This document shows, piece by piece, positions 33,818 to 46,522 of a DNA stretch of 64,000 nt. Every line of letters begins with the position of its first letter. Position 1 is the first letter of the stretch. The position numbers and the translations under genes are program-made. The notes under the pieces were generated by a model, which saw only the letters and a list, made by a program, of their open reading frames with translations, made no database searches and was not told the DNA's origin. Origin of the DNA: Abelmoschus esculentus (lineage: Eukaryota; Streptophyta; Magnoliopsida; Malvales; Malvaceae). The DNA is taken from assembly GCA_035048815.1 (NCBI GenBank), contig JAUCBN010000049.1, forward strand, positions 5,401,501 through 5,465,500. Reading direction: 5' to 3'.

Positions 33818-36800
33818 AGTTTGAACTCATGAAATTTGATTTACTCTTATTTTGCGTCCGTTTTGTTAGGTTTAAAGTGTGTATATCTAAATGAGCTTTA
33901 TAGTGAACACATTGGAATTTAAACCGAGTAAAGTGCTCTAAAATTGAGATTAAGTGGTTTAATCATATTCAAAAGCTCATAATTAACAACTTGAACTAAT
34001 GTAGCTTAATTGAATCTCATTCTACGGTTGGTTTGGTGGGTTTAAAGCATGCATGTCTAATTGGGCTTTCTAGTGAACCCGTTCAAATTTTAAGCGACTA
34101 AAATGCTCTAAAATTGAGATTAAGTTGTATAATTTGGTTTAAAAGCCCATAATTAACTATTTGAACTCATGTAATTTGATTTATTCTTATTTTGTGTTCG
34201 TTTTGTTAGGTTTAAAGTGTGGATATCTAAATGAGCTTTATAGTGAATACATTGGAATTTAAACCGAGTAAATTGTTCAAAAATAGAGATTAAGTGGTTA
34301 AATCATATTTAAATGCTTATAACTAATTATTTGAACTCAAGTAGCTTGACTGATTCTCATTTTGTGGTCGGTTTATTGGATTTAAAGCGTGCATGTCTAA
34401 TTAGGCTTTCTAGTGACCCGTTTGAATTTTAAGCAATTAAAATGCTCTAAAATTGAGATTAATTTGTATAATTTGGTTTAAAAGCCCATAATTAACTATT
34501 TGAACTCGTGAAATTTGATTTACTCTTATTTTGCGTTTGTTTTGTTAATTTTAAAGTGTGCATATCTAAATGAGCTTTATAGTGAACACATTGGAATTTA
34601 AAGTGACTAAAGTGCTCTAAAATTGAGATTAAGTGGTTTAATCATATTCAAAAGATTATAATTAACTACTTGAACTCATGTAATTTGAGTGAATCTCATT
34701 TTGTGGTTGGTTTGGTGGGTCTAAAGCATGTATGTCTTATTGGGCTTTCTAGTGAACCCGTTCGAATTTTAAGAGACTAAAATGCTCTAAAATTGAGATT
34801 AAGTTGTATAATTTGGTTTAAAATCCCATAATTAACTATTTGAACTCATGAAATTTGATTTATTCTTATTTTGCGTTCGTTTTGTTAGGTTTAAATTGTG
34901 CATATCTAAATGATATTTATAGTGAACACATTGGAATTAAAACCGAGTAAAGTGCTCTAAAATTGAGATTAAGTGATTTAATCATATTCAAAAGCTCATA
35001 ATTAACTAATCGAAATCATGTAGTTTGATTGAATCTTATTTTATGGTTAGTTTGTTGGTTTAAAGCGTGCATATCGAATTGGGCTTTCTAGTGAACCCGT
35101 TCGAATTTTAAGCGACCAAAATACTCTACAATTAAGATTAAGTTGTATAATTTGGTTCAAAGGTCCATAATTAACTACTTTAACACATGAAATTTGATTT
35201 TTTTTCTTATTTTGCGTTCGTTTTATTAGGTTTAAAGTATGCATATATAAATGAGCTTTATAGTGAACACATTGGAATTTAAACCGATTAAAGTGCTCTA
35301 GATTTGATATTAAGTGATTTAATCATATTAAAAAGCCCATAATTAACTATTTCAAATCATGTAGTTTGATTCAATCTCATTTTGTGGTAGGTTTGTTGGA
35401 TTTAAAGCGTGGATGTCTAATTGGGATGTTAGTGAACCCTTTAAAAATTAATTGACTAAAATGCTCCAAAATTGAGATTAAGTTGTATACTTTGTTTCAA
35501 AAGCCCTTAATTAACTATTTAAACTCATGAAATTTGATTTATTTTTATTTTGTGTTCGTTTTGTTAGGTTTAAATTTTGCATACCTAAATGAGCTTTATA
35601 GTGAACACAGTGGGATTTAAACCGAGTAAAGGGCTCTAAAATTAAGATTATGTGGTTTAATCATATTCAAAAGCTCATAAATATCTATCTGAACTCAATT
35701 AGTTTGATTAAATCTCATTTTGTGGTCGGTTTGTTGGGTTTAAAGCGTGCATGTCTAATTGGGCTTTCTAGTGAACCCGTTCGAATTTTAAGCGACTAAA
35801 ATGCTCCAAAATTGAAATTAAGTTGTATAATTTGGTTTAAAGGCACATAATTAACTACTTTAACTCATGAAATTTGATTCATTCTTATATTGTGTCCGTT
35901 TTGTTATGTTTAAAGTGTTCATATCTAAATAATCTTTATAGTGTGAACACATTGGAATTTAAACCGAATAAAGAGCTCTAAATTTGAGATTAAGTAGTTT
36001 AATCATATTCAAAAGCTCATAATTAACTAACTGAAATCAAGTAGTTTGATTGAATCTCGTATTGTGTTTGGTCTGTTGGGTTTAAAGCGTACATGTCTAA
36101 TTAGGCTTTCTAGTGACCCATTCGAATTTTAAGCGACTAAAATGCTCTAAAATTTAGATTAAGTTGTATAATTTGGTTCAAAAGCCCATAGTTAACTTTT
36201 TGAACTCATGAAATTTGATTTATTCTTACTTTGCGTCCGTTTTATTAAGTTTAAAGTACGCATATCTAAATGAGATTTATAATGAACAAATTGGAATTTA
36301 AATTGAGTAAAGTGATCTAAAATTGAGATTAAGTGGTTTAATCATATTCAAAAGATCATAATTATCTATTTGAACTCATGTATTTTGATTGAATCTCATT
36401 TTGTGACCGTTTTATTGGATTCAAAGCGTGCATGTCTAATTAGGCTTTCTAGTGACCCGTTCGAATTTTAAGAAAGTAAATTGAAAATAATTTGTATAAT
36501 TTTGTTTAAAGTCCCATAATTAACTACTTGAACATATGAAATTTGATTCATTCTTATGTTGCATCTGTTTTGTTAGGTTTAAAGTGTGTATATCTAAATT
36601 ATATTTATAGTGAACACATTGGAATTTAAACCGAGTAAAGTGCTCTAAAATTGAGATTAAATGGTTTAATCATATTCAAAAGCTCATACTTAACTAATTG
36701 AAATCATGTAGTTTGATTGAATCTCATTTTGTGGTTGGTTTATTGGGTTTTAAGCATGCATGTCTAATTAGGCTTTCTATTTACCCGTTCGAATTTTAAG

Positions 36801-37474
36801 CAACTAAAATTCTCTAAAATTGTGATTAAGTTATAAAATTTTGTTCTAAAGGCCATAATTAACTTTTTGAACTCATAAAATTTGATTTATTCTTATTTTG
36901 CATCCGTTTTATTAGGTTTAAAGTGCGCATATCTAAATGAGCTTTATAGTGAACACATTAGAATTTAAACCGAGTAAAGTGCTCTAAAATTGTAATTAAG
37001 TGGTTTAATCATATTCAAAAGCTCATAATTAACTAATTGAACTCATTTAGTTTGGTTGAATCTCATTTTGTGGTTGGTTTGTTGGGTTTAAAGCGTGCAT
37101 GTCGAATTGGGCTTTCTAGTGAACCCGTTCGAATTTTAATAGACTAAAATTCTCTAAAATTGAGATTAAATTGTATAATTTGGTTCAAATGCCCATAATT
37201 AACCTTTTGAACTCATACAATTTTTATTCTTATTTTGCGTCTGTTTTATTAGGTTTAAAGTGTGCTTATCTAAATGAGCTTTATAGTGATCACATTAGAA
37301 TTTAAATCGAGTAAAGTGCTCTAAAATTGTTATTAAGTGGTTTAATTGAATTCAAAAGCTCATAATTAACTACTTGAACTCATGTAGTTTGATTGAATCT
37401 CATTTTGTGGTTGGTTTGTTGGGTTTAAAGCGGGCATGTCTAATTGGGCTTTCTAGTGACCCGTTTGAATTTTT
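33818..37474. repeat. Satellite Sat-2 array, ~170-bp monomer, dimeric unit
   Basis: About 21 monomers. TTTAAAG words recur at 33871, 34041, 34211, 34381 and 34550. Two monomer types alternate: one with GTGTGCATATCTAAATGAGC and ATTAAGTGGTTTAATCATATTC, the other with GCGTGCATGTCTAATTGGGC and ATTAAGTTGTATAATTTGG. The family is clearly related to Sat-1 (same length, same block near TTCGAATTTTAA) but has diverged. It ends where LINE-1 is inserted. Confidence 0.95.
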
Positions 37475-37564
37475 TTTGAAAGAAAGGGCCTCATTAAAAA
37501 AACCCTATAGCCAGTCACCTCGAGAGGTGAGTAGGCCCCTATGGGGAAAAGAGTACCCATGGTT

Positions 37565-38161
37565 TTATTGAGAAGAAGTGGAGAACCTCTCCGAGTTTAC
37601 AGAAGCCCGAATAAAATCGGGAAAGTTACAATCAAAAGAACATGAAGTAAAAGAACGCAAAGCCCTAGTAGCTAAGACATGGGCTACAACGTTTGTGTCT
37701 CTAGGTACATAGCAAATCTTACAATCAGGCAAAGTACCAATAGTGGAGCGGATGTGAGACACCAAATGTTGCACGGTGGAAAGATCTTGATCTTGATGAT
37801 GAATGTTGTTAACCTTGTTGGCAATGGAAGCTGAATCAGTTTCAAAGACCACATGAGTCCAACCATTAGCAACTGCAAACTTTAGACCTTCCAAAATGGC
37901 AAGAGCCTCAGTAGAAGCGGGGTCCGGGCAAATGAGCGGCATAGAACAACCACCAAGGACGAAGCTGGAGGAATACCGGGAAATGACGCCAACAACAACA
38001 CCTCTTAACACGGGGTCAAAGGCTCCATCCATGTTAATCTTGACGAAACCAGGGTCCGGTTTTGTCCATCTATCTTGAGCAAAAGTGGGCTCAGCTAGCC
38101 GGGAACGTAGATGGGAGGCATCATTAATCGATGTGTAGTCATTAAAAAAGTTTTTGTGCAT
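37565..38161 (-). pseudogene. RNase H domain of LINE-1
   Basis: A 198-codon frame with the RNase H order of plant L1 elements: FVKINMDGAFDP (first Asp), TEALAILEGLKFA (Glu), HVVFETDSASIANKVNN (second Asp), and NVVAHVLATRALRS near the end. It is the C-terminal domain of ORF2 and matches 52446-53000 of LINE-2. The upstream part of ORF2 is in other frames, so this is a fragment. Confidence 0.85.
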
Positions 38162-38574
38162 TGGAAACAGCTAACCAAACCGGTTTTAGATGACTATTAT
38201 GGACAAAGTCATTTCGGCGATTCCATAAATTCCAAAGGATCGTGATAAGAAGTGAAAATTGATGTAAGGAGAGAAAATCAACTACTTCAGAAAGCCACTA
38301 GTGGGCGGAGACAAAGGTATTGGAGAAAATTCGTGTAGGAAGCCCTACCAACTAGAGTGCCTCCTTGGCACTAGGATAGTCCCACATAGCATGGAGGGTG
38401 GTTTCGATGGTCATGTTACAGATCGGGCATACCCCCGTACCAAGTTTGGCCTGAAGGATTTTATGGCCAGATGAGAGTGCATCATGACATAAATGCCATC
38501 CAAAGGTACGAACCTTGGGTAAAGTAGGCAGTTTAGATATAATTTTCCAAAGCTTGGAGGGCCTGTTAATTGGC
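38162..38574 (-). pseudogene. Zinc-binding region of LINE-1 ORF2
   Basis: The minus strand keeps the reading CHDALSSGHKIL and CPICN...T-type residues found intact in LINE-2 at about 53270-53400, but with stop codons. The solo LTR insertion at 38575 separates it from the reverse transcriptase part. Confidence 0.7.
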
Positions 38575-40346
38575 TAATACGAATCCGGTTGCAGAATATC
38601 CGAATTTGTATTTGTGATTGCCCGATCGTGATTCTAGTAAGTAACTAAAATGAAAAATAGGAACTTTAAAATGAAACTTATAAGATGATATGAAATGGAT
38701 AGATAATATGGTGAAATGGAATGATGATAAGATGGTTGTTGTGCTAAGGATGAAGTATGGAAAATATGGATGTATGGAAGATGGAAGCGAAGAGAAGAAA
38801 TGTAATTGATGGTGCGGTGTGAACAAAGGAGGAACCAACACTAAAAAGTGAAGACCCGTTCCTTAAGAGTTTTTAAACCGTGACTTGGGTGAAAGGCTAA
38901 TGGATTGTGACCCTCTAGTTATAAGAACTAGGAACCATCAATATAGAAAGATGAAAAGGGATGAATGCCACAAGAACAATCTTGCAAGCCGATAAAGTTC
39001 AAAAAGAACTATAAAAGAGAAACACTCTCAAGTTGTAATATATGCCAAAAGTTGTCCCTTTTACAATGGAATGAGTGCCTATTTATAGGTGTAAGACAAC
39101 AACAAATTGATTGGCCTAAACAAAGATTAAAGGCTCATTATTCTAGTGTTAAAGGCCTATTAATTTGTAGGTTATCATTATTCTAGTGTTAAAGGCCTAA
39201 ACAAATTGATTGACAGCCAAAAAGTTTGATCTAGAATGATGAATGTGGACATTCTTAGGATGAATGTAGACATACGTATCATCCACAAGTAGAAACCTTG
39301 GGCTGATGGTTGATTAAGTTGTCATTCATCCTCCCTTAAGGGGCTGTTGATAAAGCATTGAATTCAGCAATTGAATGGTCTCCTGAATTCTTGGAAGAAG
39401 CATCTTGTGACTATTCCCGTATTGAATTTCCAGCGTGCATTGTCTTCAATAATTTAATCATATCTTAAACTCCTGATATCGGATTGAGGTGATTCAAAGT
39501 GCGTTGGAAAGATAAGGAATAGGGAAATAAGTTTGAAGAAGACATAAAAACTCAAATATGCTCTTATCCAATCCAAAAATGGCGAACAAGTTGACTGATA
39601 TTCCTTGAATTCCCTCCTTAAGTGTTGTTTTAATTGCTGCCTTTACTCTCCCTTAAGTGGTGATAATGAAGGCTTTCATTGCATGTCTTTTCTTTTTTGC
39701 TTGCTAAAACTGACAACCTTAAAGTGATGTAAAGACTCTCTTGAAAGCCTTGAAACCATTGCTAGAAATAACAGCCTTCAAGTGGTGTAATTGCTCCATT
39801 GAATTGCATTGTAACCAATCAACCTTGATGTGTATTCAAGGGTCATTAATTGATGTAAAGGCCTTGTCATTCCTGAGAATATGATCAGCCAGTTGCTCCA
39901 AAAGAATACCTTAGCTGAAATATGTAAGCAACCATTAGATAACAACTTTATTCACTAAAAATGAAAGTGAATGCATGAAACAAATTTAATGAGCTAGTTT
40001 AATTAATGAAACTAGTTACATTGAATGATCTAGTTTAATTAATTAACTCACGCACTAAATGAACTCATAAACATAAGAGAACTAACATGCTTTAAGTGAA
40101 CTATCATGCATTAATTAAACTAATGAACTTAATTGCACTAACATGCTTAAATGATCATCAAGCATTATTTATTCATGCACACATGCTGAAACTAAATTTA
40201 AAAACTTAAGAAAGAACTCATGCAAACTCATGCACAAGTAGGAGGTTGTATTTATTCCCATGGCCTCTTGGAATTTCTTGGTTTTAGCACGAGTCATAGG
40301 TCTAATAGAAAATTCTTCTGGTTCATTCTTGGCTGTGATCATATCA
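38575..40346 (-). mobile_element. Solo LTR of a CRM-type element inserted in LINE-1
   Basis: A 1772-bp insert relative to LINE-2. On the minus strand it begins TGATATGATCAC and within its first 90 bases encodes RPMTRAKTKKF, a CR-like motif, as CRM LTRs do. It ends CGTATTA, one base from the canonical CGTATCA. The flanks are TTGGC and CTGGC, a 5-bp target duplication with one difference. No internal region is present, so it is a solo LTR left by recombination. It is more diverged than the CRM-1 and CRM-2 LTRs. Confidence 0.8.
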
Positions 40347-42271
40347 CTGGCCCTAGCTGTAACTGCAAAAATTGTTAACCAGACCGAACCGTGTACATGC
40401 TAGAGTCGTGGTGACCCAAAAGGGTGGTGTCGTTTGTGTCATTAATAATGGGTACATTAAGGATGGTGTTGGCGTCTTCGGGGAGAAGTATTCTCTGACT
40501 TTCTATTTGTCCCATCGGGGTAAATTAGGCAACATGAAAGTACCTGCTCGAAGAAGGACTTTGTCATTTACCTCATAATCACCATAAAGGTTGACAGGCT
40601 GGAAGCCACCCCATTTGTTAAAGTGGATTTGAACTTGGCTGGATATATCTGGGCGTTTGAAAAAGACATCGCGAAGTTTAGAGATAGCAATGCTAAGGCC
40701 TTTCCAAGCAAAAGAAGATCTCCGAGTGTGATCAGATTCGAGGATAGAACCCGATGGGTAATACTAGCATTTGTAGACCTGACTAAGGAGATTATCATGT
40801 TCACAAACCAGACGCCAGATTTGTTTGCCTAGTAAAGCAACATTGAAGTGGTGAAGATCGCAAAACCCTATACCTCCTGCTGCTTTTGGCAGACAGAAGG
40901 TGTCCCAAGGGAGCATATGCCAACCTCGTTTGTCAGCTTTCCCAGACCACCAATAACGACGTATTGAAGTGGTCATATCATCAATAATGTTTTGGGGTAA
41001 AACGTAACAAGACATAACATACTATGGTATAGACTGGATGACAGATTTAATAAAAATTTCTCTACCACTAAAGGAGAGGAGATGTTTATCCCATTTACTT
41101 AGGTGAGCATTCATTTTTTCCCTGTTGAACCCCAAGGTTGCTGTCTTATTCTTTCCTATTAGGAGAGGGACTCCCAGATAAATACATGGATCATCCACTT
41201 CTCTTACATGAAGGATATTAGTGATTTTCGACCGAAGCGACGTAGAAGTTTTCCGAGAAAAGAAAATAGTAGACTTTTCAAAATTCACCGCCTACCCAGA
41301 TAAAGTAGCGTAAGTATGTAGAGCATCCTTAAGGCGTTGAGCTTCTGTAGTTGTATTCTTAATGAATACGACACAGTCATCAGCAAAAAGGAGGTGGTTG
41401 ACGCGTGGCCCGTTCCTGCTAGCACAAAGTCTAGGGAGGTTACCATTTGTTTGCTCAACATTGAGCAAGGCTGAAAGGCCTTGAGTACAGAAAAGAAACA
41501 AGAAAGGGGATAGAGGGTCCCCTTTCCGTAACCCTCTATGGGGTTTGAAAGGTCGTGAAAGGGAGTCGTTGATACGTACTTGAAAGGATACTGAGGATAC
41601 ACACCTCATAATAAGGGAAACCCAACTAGAGTTGAATCCTAGACGAATCATAATTTGTTCAAGAAAAGGCCATTCAACACGGTCGAAAGCCTTTTCCATG
41701 TCGAGTTTTAAGCTAGCACCTTTTGCAAGAAATGTTTCATCAGTATTTAAAGTATGGATGAGCTCATGGGCAATAAGGATGTTGTCAGTAATGTTCCTTC
41801 CTTGAACAAAAGCAACTTGATTGCCATTGATACATAAGGGTATGATAGATTTTAGACGGTTAACAAGTACTTTCGATACAGTTTTGTAAAGGACTGTGCA
41901 AAGGCTAATAGGTCTGAGATGGCGCATTGTAGTGGGGTCGCTGATTTTGGGAATAAGAACAATGATAGTACGATTGACCTCTTCCATATTAACCAACCCC
42001 TCAGGAGTCCGAGGCAGAGGTTTGTAAAGTCCTAGCCAAGTATATCCCAATGCTTCCTGAAGAAATCGCTTGGGAATCCATCAACACCCGAGGCTTTTCT
42101 CGGGTCAATATCACGAAAAGCAATGGTAACTTCATCTATTGTGAAATCCTTATTAAGATCATTGTTCATTGTTTCGGTAACAATAGTGGGAATGTTATCC
42201 AAGATGGAAGAGGCAATAGTAGGAGAGGAAGACGTAAAAAGATTTTGAAAGTAAGTAATAGTAGTAGACAT
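40347..42271 (-). pseudogene. Reverse transcriptase region of LINE-1
   Basis: The best frame is 41292-42050, with NRTIIVLIPKISDP, RPISLCTVLYKTVSKVL, LKLDMEKAFDRVEWPFLE, KGDPLSPFLFLFCTQGLS and the catalytic HLLFADDCVVF. Upstream 42032-42271 gives the pre-RT part (GVDGFPSDFFRKHWDIL). Downstream pieces at 41022-41288 (IYLGVPLLIGKNKT) and 40764-41015 (RRYWWSGKADKRGWHMLPW) continue in other frames. Several frameshifts show long decay. The family enzyme primes cDNA synthesis at nicked target DNA. Confidence 0.88.
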
Positions 42272-43202
42272 GATGTCGTCTGTATGTGTTTGCCATATAT
42301 TTTGGTTGTCTAGAAGTCCAATAATATGATTCTTCCGTCGTCGGCTATTTGCTCTAGCATGAAAAAAGGAAGTATTTTTATCACCGTGTTCTAACCAGTG
42401 TGTCCGAGTTCATTGAGCCCAGTATATTTCTTTCGCATTTAACGAGCTATTAAGCTCACTTTTAGCAGAAATAAAGTTATGGATTTCCGTATCAGAAAGA
42501 TGGCGTTTGAGTCACATATTAATAAAATCGTTCAGTTGAATGATACGCTCATTGGATTTCATGCGTTTGTTAGTTTTCCAAGTGGCTAGGAATCGTCCAA
42601 TATCCTAAAGTTTATGAAGTGTCGAGCGAGATTGGTTAGACCAAATCTCTCTAATTCGAGAAAAAACTTACAGCTCATCAGCCCAACAATTCGCATAGCG
42701 AAAAAGATTATTAGAGTGTTTGGATCTGAGAGTTTGTGACGGGCTAGTGTCCATTAAGATATGGCAATGATCAGAACGTGCCTGAAAGAATGATATATAG
42801 CTTGGCAGTTAGGAAATGTATTAAACCAGGCGGAGTTACCAAGGAATCTATCGATTCGTTCCATAATGGTTTTCGTATTATGTCCAGATCTAGTCCATGT
42901 GAACCATCCAAACGTTGGTTTACAGTCAAAAAGATCATTCTTAGCAAGACAATCTCTAAAATTATTAATTTGTGATCGCACACGACGAATACCGACTTGT
43001 TTTTCATTATCATGAAGGATTTCATTAAAGTCCCCCCAAAAAGCTAGGGAAGGGAAGAGGCTGATTAAAGAGTGTTTATTAATTGCCAAGTTTTATATTT
43101 GTTTGCAGTTTCGGCGAAATCATGCAAACCGGAGAAATGAAATTGTATTTGTCCAAAAGAAATAATGACATCAATATGACGATCCGAGTAAGAAAGCAAA
43201 TC
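42272..43202 (-). pseudogene. Endonuclease C-terminal part of LINE-1
   Basis: The frame 42754-43089 reads FWGDFNEILHDNEKQVG and WFTWTRSGHNTKTIMERIDR, typical of the APE-type endonuclease of plant LINEs. A TGA at 42410-42412 falls at the same codon as a TGA in LINE-2 (55512-55514). CRM-2 is inserted at 43203 inside the endonuclease coding region. Confidence 0.8.
43198..43202 (+). repeat. Target-site duplication of CRM-2 (left)
   Basis: AAATC precedes the left end of CRM-2. The same five bases follow the right end at 50427-50431, and LINE-2 has AAATC at the matching place. Confidence 0.9.
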
Positions 43203-44059
43203 TGATACGAGGTAGCCTGTTGAAACGGACTTTCTTCGTAAGCTGCGGATCTAGGAATGTTGTAAGCAAGTTCCTGCAAAATAAAAACATAAACAGTTAA
43301 GTGTTTACACTGATTACCTATATAGGAAATAAGTATAATAATTTGGGCGTTTGAAGAGAATTTTTACATTGTTTACCTACATAGGAAAACAATGAAGTAA
43401 AATAAAACGAAAAGTGAAAGAGATAAGAAAAAGGACAGAAAGTTGCTGGATCAAATTGGACATGCTAAACTCGAAAGAACCTGCACAATATACTGAGCAA
43501 ACCCGAATCGAATCTGTTTAACGTCAAAAGGACTTGGACCCTCTAAATAGAGATCTAGGAACTCAAAGTATCAAGAATTTGACAATCAAAAATAAGTTTG
43601 AATGTCAGAAAAGTTCTAAAAAGAACTAAATAAGAGAAAACTCTCAAATATAATTTTTATTCAAAAGTGTTTTTGATTGTCAAATTCTTGATACTTTGGG
43701 TACCTAGATCTCTATCTAGAGGGTCCAAGTCCTTTTGACGTTAAACAGATTCGATTCGGGTTTGCTCAGTATATTGTGCAGGTTCTTTCGAGTTTAGCGT
43801 GTCCAATTCGATCCAGCAACTTTCTGTCCTTTTTCTTATCTCTTTCACTTTTCGTTTTATTTTACTTCATTGTTTTCCTATGTAGGTAAACAATGTAAAA
43901 GTTCTCTTCAAACGCCCAAATTATTATACTTATTTCCTATATAGGTAATCAATGTAAACACTTGACTGTTTATGTTTTTATTTTGCAGGAACTTGCTTAC
44001 AACATTCCTAGATCCGCAACTTACGAAGAAAGTCCGTTTTGACAGGCTACCTCGTATCA
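43203..44059. repeat. CRM-2 5' LTR rearranged into an inverted repeat
   Basis: The arm 43203 to about 43593 is the reverse complement of about 43670-44059 (start TGATACGAGGTAGCC, end GGCTACCTCGTATCA). The spacer of about 76 bases is LTR sequence present only in the inverted arm. The switch lies near 43668-43676 within a run of T. The U3 part with the CR-like motif, the 59-bp repeats and the TATA-like box are missing from this LTR. Confidence 0.9.
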
Positions 44060-44074
44060 TATGATATCAAAGCC
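44060..44074 (+). promoter_or_regulatory. CRM-2 primer-binding site, tRNA-iMet type
   Basis: TATGATATCAAAGCC follows the LTR end. It resembles TGGTATCAGAGC with two substitutions. Confidence 0.65.
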
Positions 44075-44812
44075 TAGGTTCGGATTTGTTGTACTTTTTC
44101 TGCAATTTAGTATAAAAGAAAAATACAAAAAAAATAAATTTCAAAAAATTCAAAAAAAAATTCGAAGTCAAAGTTTGACTAAAAAAAAGTCAAAGTCAAA
44201 AAAATAGAAAAAAATAGAAAATAAAAAAAATCAGATTCAAATATTGCAAAGAAATTGCAAAAAAAAAAAAGAAAGTATATTCCTATTGTAAAATCAAGAT
44301 GAATGTACAAGTTCTTCTACTATGTGATTCGAAGTGCTTGGAAATCAACCGAAACGAATTGTTCTTGTTTGTTCGGTGATAGGAGCGTTGTAAAGCACTT
44401 CCTTGTAGTAAGAATTACATTTCCATCTTTTTATTTCCTTTTGCCAATTTCCAGCCCTTTTACTTTTGTTACTTTTTTTTCTTTGTTTTATCTTCGTTTT
44501 TCCTTATTTGTATTTCTTGTTAGTAACACATTTGTAACAGGTTTGAAAACGTTGGTTTACTCCTTTAAAGAATTGAAAATTGAGAAATTGTGAGGGAAAA
44601 AGGCACTGAGTGTTGTGAGAACAGACGGGGAGACAAAAAGAGCCATTCAAGCATTCTCCCGAGTGAAACACAAGTGCTGAGTGTTACTTTTTGAGTGCAC
44701 ATTTTTCTTTGGAGTGAAAACCTAAAGGTTTTGTGAGTGTGCAGTGAGGACTTTTATTTTTGTTTTACTTAACTCGTTATTTGTGCTTCTTTGTGTTTTC
44801 TTTTGTTTTAAT
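44075..44812 (+). other. CRM-2 5' leader
   Basis: This A-rich noncoding leader has GTCAAAGTTTGACT and AAAGTCAAAGTC words at about 44165-44205, collinear with the CRM-1 leader. It also holds an extra stretch near 44318-44395 that CRM-1 lacks. The gag start follows at 44813. Confidence 0.6.
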
Positions 44813-46522
44813 ATGACAGGGTTAGATGATCGTAGTCATGGTGGAGACCAACCACGAGATTTGCAAATACAGGCTTTTACACGTACTATGCAACGTCTAT
44901 TAGAGAATGCATTAGAGCCTTTGCAGTCTCGTTTGGACAAGATAGATGGGGGTGGTTCCCAATCTGTCCATAATGAGAATCACGATGAAAATGACGTTGA
45001 ACAATCACCACGGATGAATCAACGACCAGGACGTGTAGTTGATGATAATATTTCTAACATAAAAGTTGTTATACCTTCTTTTCAGGGACGTTTAGATCCA
45101 GATGCTTATCTGACATGGGAAAGTAAGGTTGAACACGTTTTCGAGTGTTACAATTACTCGGAACAAAAGAAAGTACATCTAGCAACTTTGGAGTGTGTTG
45201 ACTATGCACTGTTGTGGTGGGATCAATTACTGGTTAGTCAACGACGTGCGGGTGAAGGACCAGTGAGAACATGGGACGAAATGAAGCATATCATGCGGAA
45301 ATAGTTTGTTCCTTCTCACTATCATCGTGATTTATTTCAGAAATTACACACTTTGAAACAGGGCAATAGGAGTGTCGAGGACTATTTCAAGGAAATGGAG
45401 ATGTCCATGATGCGTGCGAACATAGTTGAGGATCATGAAGCAACTATGGCTCGGTTTATGGCAGGTTTGAATTCTGAAATTGCTAACGTTGTTGAATTGC
45501 AGCATTATGTCGAATTGGATGACATGGTGCATATGGCGATGAAAATTGAGCGACAACAACGTAGAAAAGTTTCTACTCGAGGTAATACTACTCCATTTAA
45601 ATCTTTTACGAATCCATTGTATACCCCTAATTGTGCTAGGAAACAAGCACCACAAGCGCCACTTCGGATTCAAGAACAAGGCAAGTCCAGCAAACCAAAG
45701 CCTCCCATTGTTGATAATGGGCATGGTAAAGAAAAAGTAGTGGTACAAGAACGATTGAGAGATATTCAATGTTTTAAGTGCCTTGGTCGAGGACATGTTG
45801 CTAGCCAGTGTCCTAATCGTAGGGTTATGTTGATGCGAGATGATGGAGAGATCGAGTCAGATTTTGAAGAAGAACCACATGAGACCCTTGATGAAGATGA
45901 TAAAGAAGATGTCCTAGAAGTTGCTGAGACTGGTAAGGTAATGGAAATTATGGTTGTTATGCGTAGTCTGAGTGTGCAACAGGTTCAGGATGAACAACAA
46001 CGCGAAAATATCTTTCACACGCGATGTAAAGTTCAAGATAAGGTATGTGTTGTGATTATTGATAGCGGTAGTTGTACTAATGTTACCAGTTCAGTGATGG
46101 TTGATAGGTTAGGTCTCAAGACGACAAAACATCCGAATCCTTACAAATTGCAATGGTTGAATGACGGTGGAGAATTTAAAGTAACAAAACAAGTTGTTAT
46201 ACCGTTTTCGATTGGAAGTTACAAGGACAAGGTCCTTTGTGATGTTGTGTCGATGGATGCTACTCACCTTCTTTTGGGACGCCCTTGGCAGTATGACAAG
46301 AAGGTTATGCATGATGGTTTTCCAAATCGATACTCTTTTATGCGTACAGGTAAAAAGATTACTTTGGCTCCTTTGACACCGAGTCAAGTGGTGGAAGATC
46401 AAGCAAGCTTGAAAAAGAGAGGAAGCTGCAAAGGAGAAGAAAAAGATGAATGTTTATGCAAGCAGTCAAGAAATCAGGAAATGTCTTTCCTCTCACCAAT
46501 CTTTGTTTATTTTAATGTTTAA
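44813..46522 (+). pseudogene. CRM-2 gag and protease
   Basis: The start is the ATG at 44813 (MTGLDDRSHGGDQP). The first open part ends at TAG 45302-45304, where CRM-1 has CGG. The second part (45353-46522) completes the capsid, then the zinc knuckle CFKCLGRGHVASQC with all ligands, an acidic stretch (ETLDEDDKEDVLEV), and the protease with VVIIDSGSCTN and HLLLGRPWQYD. A two-base deletion near 46417 (AAGAGAGGAAG against AAGAGTAAGGAAG) shifts the frame before the RT linker. This copy is the more informative gag of the two. Confidence 0.88.

Noticed and set aside
33818..37474. Short open frames within Sat-2 on both strands
   Set aside because: They recur with the monomer, are short and show no protein-like composition.
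44318..44593. Open frame in the CRM-2 leader as a separate gene
   Set aside because: Low-complexity, Phe/Ser/Leu-rich translation of a T-rich leader with no counterpart in an equivalent place of CRM-1.
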